Source of the DNA: a virus
Strand: one strand, 5' to 3'
IMG/VR virus record: IMGVR_UViG_3300032676_000168
Location: 1 to 25,945 of that record
DNA: 25,945 nucleotides
Each line of letters begins with the position of its first letter. Position 1 is the stretch's first letter. A model generated the notes under the pieces. That model had not been told where the DNA came from. It worked only from the letters and a program-made list of their open reading frames with translations, and ran no database searches. The translations under genes and the position numbers were made by a program. Positions 19,993 through 25,945 of the stretch are shown in pieces.

Positions 19993-20970
19993 ATGACTAC
20001 ACCTAATGACATAATTAGTAGAGCATTAAAAGACATTGGTGCTTTAGAGGCTGGTGAAACTCCAACTGCTGAGGCATCTCTAGATGCTTTTGATATGTTG
20101 CAAGATATGTTAGACCAGTGGTCTAATGAAGACATGATGGTGTTTTACAAGAATGAAATCATATTTCCTGTTGTTTCTGGACAAACTCAGTACACCATCG
20201 GCCCAGGTGGTCAAATTGGTGCTATCTTTACTGGAAGCATTACTGGTAATGTTCTCACTATTACTTCTATCCAGTCTGGGGGTATTTCTCTTGGTCAAAC
20301 TCTTAGTGGAACTGGCATTACATCAGGTACAACTATTGTTCAAATGCTCACAGGAGCAGGAAACAATGTAAATGAGGTAGGCACTTATTTATTAAATAAA
20401 ACTTATTTAAGTCCTATAACAAGTGAAACCATTAATTCTTATTATCAAAGACCTTTGAGGTTTAATTCTGCTTTTGTGAGAATTAATACTTATTCAAATG
20501 GTCAGCCTATAACAAATGGTGGTTTGGATTATCCTGTTTCTGTGTTGAATGTAGAACAATATCAGATGATTGGGTTGAAGACATTAAATGGGCCGTGGCC
20601 GAAGGCTGTGTACTATGAACCCACAGAAACTTTGGGGAATGTGTACCTGTGGCCGAACCCCAGCCAAGGGGAAATGCACATTTTTGTAGATCAACTTTTC
20701 CAAAGATTTACAACACAGTTTGATAATATCAATTTGCCTCAAGGTTATAACATGGCTCTTAGGTGGTGTTTGGCAGAAAGGCTAATGCCAATGTATGGCA
20801 AAGCCTCTCCCACACAAATTCAGATGATTATGAAGTTTGCCGCACAAGGAAAGTCAACAGTAAAGAGAACAAACATGAATCCAGCTATTGTTTCCACTTA
20901 TGCAGACTCACTTTTGGTTGGAAGACAAAAAGATGCAGGCTGGATACTTTCTGGGGGGTTCTTTAGATAA
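19993..20970 (+). CDS. head-to-tail connector, P22 gp4 (tail accessory factor)-like, with inserted domain
   Basis: The 325-residue protein resembles P22 gp4 (166 residues), which completes the portal. It starts PNDIISRALKDIGALEAGET with ASLDAFDMLQDMLDQWSNED and YKNEIIFPVVSGQTQYTIGP, then has the insert at about residues 75-150 (GSITGNVLTITSIQSGGISL, GQTLSGTGITSGTTIVQMLT). It resumes with RPLRFNSAFVRI, VYYEPTETLGNVYLWPNP and the helical end MALRWCLAERLMPMYGKASP. The extra length relative to gp4 is explained by the insert and longer loops. The ribosome site AAGGA lies 5 bases before the ATG. Its stop overlaps the gp10-like start (TAATG), consistent with joint use in closing the head. Confidence 0.85.
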   Translation: MTTPNDIISRALKDIGALEAGETPTAEASLDAFDMLQDMLDQWSNEDMMVFYKNEIIFPVVSGQTQYTIGPGGQIGAIFTGSITGNVLTITSIQSGGISLGQTLSGTGITSGTTIVQMLTGAGNNVNEVGTYLLNKTYLSPITSETINSYYQRPLRFNSAFVRINTYSNGQPITNGGLDYPVSVLNVEQYQMIGLKTLNGPWPKAVYYEPTETLGNVYLWPNPSQGEMHIFVDQLFQRFTTQFDNINLPQGYNMALRWCLAERLMPMYGKASPTQIQMIMKFAAQGKSTVKRTNMNPAIVSTYADSLLVGRQKDAGWILSGGFFR

Positions 20971-22439
20971 TGGCTGATTTTGGCTTTGTCGGCCCCTCCT
21001 ATGAAGCGGCCTCCATCTACCAAGAAGCACAAGAGTGCATTAATTTCTATCCAGAGATTGATCCTTTAAAGCCTCCTGGCAGTAGAGGTGTGGTTGCCTT
21101 GTATCCAACTCCAGGACTTACTTCAATACTTCAACTTAATAATGCTCCAGTAAGAGGAATGAGAACTCTATCAGGAGGTAAATATTTAATTATTGTTTGT
21201 GGTTCATCTGTTTATTCAATTACTTATTCAAATGGTTATGTCTCAACTCAAATAGGGACATTAACCACTTCAACTGGATATGTTTCTATAACAGACAATA
21301 TTATGAGCAATACAGGTTTAAATGCTTATATTGTTGATGGGGCAAATAGATATTATTGGATTGCATCCACAAATTCTTTTAATACTTTGCCAAGCACAGA
21401 TGGTCCTTGGCAGGGGGCAAATGTCTGTGATGTTGTAGATAACTATATTATTTACAACCAGCCTGGAACACAGAACTGGGCGGCCACAGACTTGGGGTTA
21501 GTCACATCTACTAATGCTTACTATGGCACAAAAGATGGTGCTCCTGATCCACTTGTTTCACTTATTGTTGACCATAGACAAGTATTTTTACTTGGTGAGT
21601 TTACTGCTGAAATGTGGACAGATGTAGGAAATGTAATACCTAACATTATCAGTTTTCCATTTCAAAGGGTTACAGGAACATCTGTACAGCATGGCATTGC
21701 CGCACCTTTTAGTGTTGCCAGATTTGGTGAACAATTTGCTTTTGTAAGCCAAGACTATAGAGGTCAAAACATTATTGGAGTCATGCAAGGTTATTCTTTT
21801 AAGAGAATAAGTACCCATGCTGTAGAACAAACTTTAATGAACCAATACATTGCTGATGCAGTTGCATATACTTACCAGTTAGATGGACATGAGTTTTATG
21901 TAGTCACATTTCCAACTATCAACATTACATGGGTTTATGATTTAAATTCTGAAATGTGGCATAAATGGCTATCTTGGGATGGAGTGCAATTTAATAGACA
22001 TAGATCAAATTGTGGAGCTATTTTTAATAATGTTTATTTGGTTGGAGACTATCAAAATGGTCAAATCTACCAATTAGACAATGCTGTATATACAGAGGCA
22101 GGGAATACCATTAGAAGGCTAAGAAGATGTCCTCATTTGGTAATTGATTTGCAAAGGCAATATTTTGCTGAATTACAAATTCAATTTCAGCCTGGTGTTG
22201 GATTAGAAAATGGTCAAGGACAGAATCCACAAGCTATGCTTAGATGGTCAAATGATGGTGGTTCTACCTATTCCAATGAGCATTGGTGTACTATTGGAGC
22301 AGTTGGAAAGTATAAAAACAGGGCAATTTGGAGAAGACTAGGTACTGCTAGGGATAGAATTTATGAGGTTAGTATTAGTGATCCAGTAAAAGCTGTGATT
22401 ATTTCTGCTAATTTGAAAGCTGAGGAGGGTGAAAACTAA
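20970..22439 (+). CDS. packaged DNA stabilisation protein, P22 gp10-like
   Basis: The 489-residue protein (P22 gp10: 472) begins MADFGFVGPSYEAASIYQEA and ECINFYPEIDPLKPPGSRGV, the YxxxS...DAQECINWYPE start typical of this family, then GVVALYPTPGLTSI and VRGMRTLSGGKYLIIVCGSS. The middle is beta-rich, with DHRQVFLLGEFTAEMWTDVG and FAFVSQDYRGQNIIGVMQGY, and a later WVYDLNSEMWHKWLSWDGVQ. This is a ring-shaped beta-propeller that plugs the portal after packaging and connects gp4 to the tail spike assembly. The order gp4-gp10 matches P22. It overlaps the small downstream gene by one base (TAATG). No anomalies are seen. Confidence 0.92.
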   Translation: MADFGFVGPSYEAASIYQEAQECINFYPEIDPLKPPGSRGVVALYPTPGLTSILQLNNAPVRGMRTLSGGKYLIIVCGSSVYSITYSNGYVSTQIGTLTTSTGYVSITDNIMSNTGLNAYIVDGANRYYWIASTNSFNTLPSTDGPWQGANVCDVVDNYIIYNQPGTQNWAATDLGLVTSTNAYYGTKDGAPDPLVSLIVDHRQVFLLGEFTAEMWTDVGNVIPNIISFPFQRVTGTSVQHGIAAPFSVARFGEQFAFVSQDYRGQNIIGVMQGYSFKRISTHAVEQTLMNQYIADAVAYTYQLDGHEFYVVTFPTINITWVYDLNSEMWHKWLSWDGVQFNRHRSNCGAIFNNVYLVGDYQNGQIYQLDNAVYTEAGNTIRRLRRCPHLVIDLQRQYFAELQIQFQPGVGLENGQGQNPQAMLRWSNDGGSTYSNEHWCTIGAVGKYKNRAIWRRLGTARDRIYEVSISDPVKAVIISANLKAEEGEN

Positions 22440-22666
22440 TGGCTACTTCAAGCTCTAGTGGAAATATACTCTGGCCGAGAGTTCCATTCCTAGACCCTAC
22501 CTCTCAACAACCAGCTTTGCCTTGGTTATTGTGGCTTCAAAGCCCTAATTTTGTTAGTCTCAAGACTGGTGCACAAACAATTCAAGGCAACCAAACCATT
22601 ACTGGAAATGCTGTAGTGGATGGAACTTTTACTGCTTTAGGTGGTATTTCAGGGGGTACATTTTGA
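22439..22666 (+). CDS. small tail/virion protein in the position of the P22 needle gene
   Basis: The 75-residue protein has ILWPRVPFLDPTSQQPALPW, LLWLQSPNF, then a beta-type tail with GNQTITGNAVVDGTFTALGG. The PFLDPTT.RPA..WLLWLQNP motif recurs in short proteins just after gp10-like genes of P22-like phages in my memory, but they have no defined function. The position matches P22 gp26 (the tail needle, 233 residues), but this is far too short and has no coiled coil. It may be a small cap or adaptor on the gp10 ring. The TTGA at 22663-22666 joins its stop to the following cupin-like gene. Confidence 0.65.
   Translation: MATSSSSGNILWPRVPFLDPTSQQPALPWLLWLQSPNFVSLKTGAQTIQGNQTITGNAVVDGTFTALGGISGGTF
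22651..22656 (+). promoter_or_regulatory. ribosome binding site supporting a TTG start
   Basis: AGGGGG lies 6 bases before TTG 22663. The TTG overlaps the upstream TGA, a typical coupled start, and no ATG exists before the conserved part of the protein. Confidence 0.6.
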
Positions 22667-23013
22667 ATTTAGCTGATATTTTGAAAGCAAATGAAGGTTT
22701 GATGGAATTTGATCCTCAAATTGTTCACCATTTTTCTGATGGCTTGTATGCCAAGCAGTTTGTTTTGCCCAAAGACCACTTTATTGTCCAACATGCCCAT
22801 AAATACAGCCATTTAAGCCTTTTGGCTAAGGGAAAAGTGATAGTAAGGACTGACAACACAGAAGAAATGTATAGTGCTCCTTACTGTTTTGAAATAAAAT
22901 CAGGGATAAACCATTCTATTCAGTCCTTGGAGGATTGTGTATGGTTTTGTATTCATGCAACAGATGAAAAAGACCCATCCAAAGTGGATGAAGTTTTAAT
23001 TCAAAGGGGATAA
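22663..23013 (+). CDS. cupin-like protein
   Basis: The 116-residue protein is a small beta-barrel of the cupin or RmlC type. Residues about 18-40 read DPQIVHHFSDGLYAKQFVLP, then KDHFIVQHAHKYSHLSLLAK (H45/H47/H51 region) and GKVIVRTDN, with the second motif around CFEIKSGINHSIQSLEDCVW. The HxHxxxHxxLLxxG layout and the later H (NHSIQ) are close to metal-binding cupin motifs 1 and 2. Small cupin-fold proteins of this type recur near tail genes in uncultured phages without known function. The start is TTG, with AGGGGG 6 bases upstream. It may be a structural adaptor that kept the fold, or an enzyme on host sugars or lipids; both are inference. Confidence 0.75.
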   Translation: MNLADILKANEGLMEFDPQIVHHFSDGLYAKQFVLPKDHFIVQHAHKYSHLSLLAKGKVIVRTDNTEEMYSAPYCFEIKSGINHSIQSLEDCVWFCIHATDEKDPSKVDEVLIQRG

Positions 23014-23015
23014 AA

Positions 23016-23786
23016 ATGCCTATAGGACTTGGAGCAGGATTAGCAATTGCAGGAGGATTGGGACTTATAGGGTCTATGAATCAAGCAAACGCGGCACAAA
23101 GCGCAGCACAAACACAGGCAAATGCTTCATTAGCAGGGCAACAACAGTTGCAACAAAACTACCAGCAATTGTCTCCTCAATTTCAGCCTTATTTACAAGC
23201 AGGAAATCAAGGTTTAGCTCAGTTACAGTCTCAACTTCCTAGTTTGACACAGGCTTTTGGACCAGAGCAACTTAAAAGCAATCTAGCTCCTAATTATCAG
23301 TTTATGCTCCAACAAGGTTTGGGTGCTCAAAACCAGGCTTTAAATGCTGGAGGTGGTGGTTCAAACATAAATACAGCAGGAACTAAGTTTGCAGAAGATT
23401 ATGCATCTAATGCATATCAGCAGGCTTTTAATAATTATCAAGCACAGCAATCTAATATTTATAACAAACTAGCAAACATTGCAGGAATAGGTCAACAAAG
23501 CCTGGCTAATCTTTCTAATCTTTCTACTGGAAATGCTACAAACATATCTAACTTGGGGGTTGGGGCGGCTAATGCACAAGCAGCAGGCACAGTAGGAAGT
23601 GCTAGTGCCTTGGCTGGTGGTTTAAATAGTGTGGGTTCTAATTTAACTTTGGCATCATTGTTAAATCCAGCTAACCAAGCAGGAGCTAGTTCTGTAACTC
23701 CTGCAAATATGGCAGGATTCCAAACTCCTTATCAAGCACCAAGTTATCAAGTAACAGCACCACAACCATATAACCCAACTTATTAA
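23016..23786 (+). CDS. DNA-ejection protein candidate (P22 gp7 position)
   Basis: The 256-residue protein is rich in Ala, Gln, Asn and Gly. It begins with a hydrophobic glycine-rich segment LGAGLAIAGGLGLIGSM (residues 4-20) that could enter a membrane, then a helical QAQAAQSAAQTQANASL-like stretch and QQLQQNYQQLSPQFQPYLQA. It goes on with APNYQFMLQQGLGAQNQALN, GTKFAEDYASNAYQQAFNNY and QQSNIYNKLANIAGIGQQSL. This layout is common among phage proteins annotated as DNA transfer proteins, placed right after gp10-type genes, and matches P22 gp7 in composition and site. It would leave the head with the DNA and help form a channel through the host envelope. The family name is from memory. Confidence 0.75.
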   Translation: MPIGLGAGLAIAGGLGLIGSMNQANAAQSAAQTQANASLAGQQQLQQNYQQLSPQFQPYLQAGNQGLAQLQSQLPSLTQAFGPEQLKSNLAPNYQFMLQQGLGAQNQALNAGGGGSNINTAGTKFAEDYASNAYQQAFNNYQAQQSNIYNKLANIAGIGQQSLANLSNLSTGNATNISNLGVGAANAQAAGTVGSASALAGGLNSVGSNLTLASLLNPANQAGASSVTPANMAGFQTPYQAPSYQVTAPQPYNPTY

Positions 23787-23794
23787 GGATAAAT

Positions 23795-25297
23795 ATGGGT
23801 ATTCAATCTTTTCAAATAGCAACACCAACTCCTATTCAAACAAATCCTGTGCAGGGTAATTCAATTGCACAGATGGTGAACGCTGCCAATGGCATCCAAG
23901 CCTACAAACAAGCCCAACAGTTAAATCCTTTGCAACTTCAACAAGCTCAAATGGCTATTGAGCAAGCACAACAAATCAATCCCTTAGCTGTTAAAGAAGC
24001 TGAAGCAAAATTAGAAACTGCTCAAACTGGAGCACAACAATCAAAACAAAATTATCTTGTTTCTGGTGAAGATTATGCAAGAAAAATGATTAATGCTTTG
24101 CCTCCAATTGATGATTATGTAGATAAAAATGGTGAAGTAAATCAAAAAGCATTAACTAGGTCTTTAGACATTGTTAGGAAAAGCACTGAGGCTGTAGGCT
24201 TGCCAAAACATCCATCTAACTTGCTTGGTCAGTTAGAAGATGCAGTAACCAAAAAAGATTACAACAGATATGAAGAATTAAGAAATAGAGTTGCTGGAAG
24301 TTCTGCATCACCATCTGAACAGTTTGCATCTAAGTTTCCTAATGTCCAATTTCAAAATCTTGGTGGAACTGTTCAGCCAGTCACTACAGGAAATCCTAAA
24401 ATTGCTGAAACTGCACCAGGTACTAAAATTGGAGCTGGTTTACCAATTGGTCCAAGTCCAATGCAACCAGGTGTGACAACTGTAAATGGTATTATTGGAC
24501 AGTATGATTCAACTGGTAAATTTGTGCCATTTAATGTACAGCCTGGTCAACAACCTGGCAATCTTTCTATGCCAGGCATGGTGCAAACTCCTGCTCCATC
24601 TGCAGTTGGGCAAAATAAAATGCCATCAATTGTAAAAATTGACAATTTTTCTGCTCCTGGTCAACAAAATACTCAAGAAGCTGCTAGATATCAAATTGGT
24701 GCAGATGATTTTAATAAAATTCAAGAAAGATCAACTCTTGCTCAAGAAAGTTCATTAGATGCGTCAATAATTAAAAAATCATTAGCTGCTGCATCTGGTG
24801 GTAAACCCGGTCAAATAATGAGAGATACTGGTCAATTTTTGTTTGGAGATGCAAAGAAAGATGAGTTAGTTAAAACTTTAGCTCGTAATGCAGTTAATCA
24901 ATCGGCATTAATGGGCGTAAAAAACCAAACAGCAGAAGGAGATGTAAAAACTGCCAATGGTTCAGAACAAATTACTGCTGAAGCATTAGCTCACATTGTT
25001 GAACGTATTGAATCAACAAATTTGGCTGCTGAAAAATACAATCAAGCCTTAATAAAATTACAAGAAAAACACGGAAAAGACAAAGCATATTTAAATAATG
25101 ATAATTTTAAAGCTGCATGGGCTAGTGCTTATAACCCAATTGCTTTTATTATTCAAAATACAAATCGTCAAAATATTCCACAAAAAGACAAAGATAGAAT
25201 AATTGATTATTACACTCAAGATATGAGCCAAAAACAATTAGATGCTTTACATAATTCACAAGTAAGATTAAAACGTCTTGAACGTGGAGATTTTTGA
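23795..25297 (+). CDS. internal virion / ejection protein candidate (P22 gp20 position)
   Basis: The 500-residue protein has a Gln/Ala/Asn-rich helical N-terminus (NPLQLQQAQMAIEQAQQINP, LAVKEAEAKLETAQTGAQQS), a disordered Pro/Gly/Gln centre (about 190-280) and a C-terminal helical part from about residue 330 (SIIKKSLAAASGGKPGQIMR, LVKTLARNAVNQSALMGVKN, EALAHIVERIESTNLAAEKY). It lies between the gp7-like candidate and the large ejection-protein start, as in the P22 7-20-16 order. Its helical, Gln-rich nature agrees with ejection proteins. No enzymatic motif is seen. Composition is more AT-rich than head genes (about 30 % GC in the sampled line 24121-24180). Identity is by position and composition only. 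Confidence 0.7.
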   Translation: MGIQSFQIATPTPIQTNPVQGNSIAQMVNAANGIQAYKQAQQLNPLQLQQAQMAIEQAQQINPLAVKEAEAKLETAQTGAQQSKQNYLVSGEDYARKMINALPPIDDYVDKNGEVNQKALTRSLDIVRKSTEAVGLPKHPSNLLGQLEDAVTKKDYNRYEELRNRVAGSSASPSEQFASKFPNVQFQNLGGTVQPVTTGNPKIAETAPGTKIGAGLPIGPSPMQPGVTTVNGIIGQYDSTGKFVPFNVQPGQQPGNLSMPGMVQTPAPSAVGQNKMPSIVKIDNFSAPGQQNTQEAARYQIGADDFNKIQERSTLAQESSLDASIIKKSLAAASGGKPGQIMRDTGQFLFGDAKKDELVKTLARNAVNQSALMGVKNQTAEGDVKTANGSEQITAEALAHIVERIESTNLAAEKYNQALIKLQEKHGKDKAYLNNDNFKAAWASAYNPIAFIIQNTNRQNIPQKDKDRIIDYYTQDMSQKQLDALHNSQVRLKRLERGDF

Positions 25298-25945
25298 TGG
25301 CTATATCAACAAGCCCATATGATTTAGACCCTGATGTAGCGGTCATTAAAAAACGTATGCCAGTAAATATACCTACTGGTAAAAGTTCAATGTATGGTAA
25401 AAATCCTAATCTACAACCAGATGAAGAATATAGTTACGATACTGATCCAGATATAGTTGCTTTAAAGAAAAGAAAAGAAATATCTCCAGAAGAATTAGAT
25501 AAAGGTGGATTTTTGCCATCTTGGTTAAAAGGAGCGGGAGAAGCAGCAGTACACAGCATAGCTTCAATTGCATCTGTGCCTGTTAGCGCAGCTGCTGGTA
25601 TTTACGGAACTTTGACAAGTGGTAAGTTTGGTACTCAAGAAGGTATCCAAGCTGGTAATGCTTTGGCAGCAAAAGTACAACAAGCAATGCAAAATGCTGG
25701 TACTCAACCGACTACTGAAGAAGGTAAAAATTATTTAGAAAATTTACAATCTGCATTTGAAACTTCAAAAATACCTTCAGCTGCACCTGAATTAGCTGGT
25801 TTAACTGCTGAACGCCAGATGGCATTTAAATCAGGAATTAATGCAAAACAACAGTTAAATTCACAATTTGCAAATATTAAAGCACCTAAAATTAAAATTG
25901 AAACTGTGCCAGGTTTAAGAAGTGCAGGAGCTGCAGCAACAGAAA
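25297..25945 (+). CDS. large internal virion protein, N-terminal part (cut by window end)
   Basis: The frame is open from ATG 25297, which shares its A with the upstream stop TGA, through the last base, giving 216 residues with no stop. The N-terminal part is short, charged and repeated (SPYDLDPDVAVIKKRMPV and DTDPDIVALKKRKEISPE, a DPD.....KKR pair). A hydrophobic helix follows at about residues 80-105 (SIASIASVPVSAAAGIYGTL), then SGKFGTQEGIQAGNALAAKV and TTEEGKNYLENLQSAF. I recall this GxYGxLTSGKFGTxEGI...PxTEEG layout from the start of very long phage internal virion proteins that carry lytic or ejection domains later. The product is probably much longer than what is seen here. Confidence 0.8.
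   Translation, partial: MAISTSPYDLDPDVAVIKKRMPVNIPTGKSSMYGKNPNLQPDEEYSYDTDPDIVALKKRKEISPEELDKGGFLPSWLKGAGEAAVHSIASIASVPVSAAAGIYGTLTSGKFGTQEGIQAGNALAAKVQQAMQNAGTQPTTEEGKNYLENLQSAFETSKIPSAAPELAGLTAERQMAFKSGINAKQQLNSQFANIKAPKIKIETVPGLRSAGAAATE

Noticed and set aside
1-25945. tRNA genes, integrase, attachment sites, insertion sequences
   Set aside because: No cloverleaf-like intergenic space, recombinase signature, terminal inverted repeats or target duplications were seen. Gaps are too short to hold them.

Overview
The window is one contiguous piece of a tailed double-stranded DNA phage genome, most likely a P22-like podovirus. Every supported gene is on the + strand, gaps are tiny, and many stop codons overlap the next start (ATGA, TAATG, TTGA). 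The diagnostic set is small and large terminase, a P22-type portal, a scaffold candidate, a P22-type coat, a gp4-like connector, a gp10-like plug protein, a beta-helix tailspike and ejection-protein candidates. No integrase, repressor, replication gene or tRNA lies in this stretch, so lifestyle cannot be read. DNA is AT-rich, Shine-Dalgarno sites are AAGGA-like and two promoters are close to bacterial sigma70 consensus. The host is therefore a bacterium, but I cannot name it; the protein styles recall uncultured aquatic phages (inference).

Layout. (1) 1-1914: an early-type module behind a strong promoter. It holds a Gly/Lys-rich protein, a Cys-rich protein with an AT-hook-like tail, a GroES-like co-chaperonin and five tiny, mostly basic proteins in overlapping frames. 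Four of these small genes are under 65 codons. (2) 1889-4446: a ParB-domain protein, a histidine-phosphatase/cytidylyltransferase fusion and a glycosyltransferase resembling the TET-associated (TAGT) family. From about 2140 this block falls to roughly 22-23 % GC in sampled 60-base lines, against about 40-52 % in sampled lines of the neighbouring modules. I read it as an imported cassette, possibly for DNA-base hypermodification. (3) 4424-10970: packaging and head genes, with a second near-consensus promoter (8175-8203) just before scaffold and coat, and a strong terminator (10938-10970) after the gene that follows coat. (4) 11006-19984: small beta-rich virion proteins, a 1335-residue fibre with YadA-like repeats, a fibre ending in a C1q-like domain, a 56-residue XkdW-like protein and a beta-helix tailspike. 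(5) 19993-25945: gp4-like connector, gp10-like stabiliser, a small protein where P22 has its needle gene, a cupin-like protein, and three ejection-protein candidates, the last cut by the window edge.

How the genes work together (inference): terminase packages DNA through the portal into a shell built on the scaffold; the gp4- and gp10-like proteins close the portal; tailspike and fibres bind and may digest host surface sugars; the ejection proteins leave with the DNA. The GroES homologue may help coat folding, and the ParB/phosphatase/cytidylyltransferase/TAGT block may make an activated small molecule and attach it to phage DNA.
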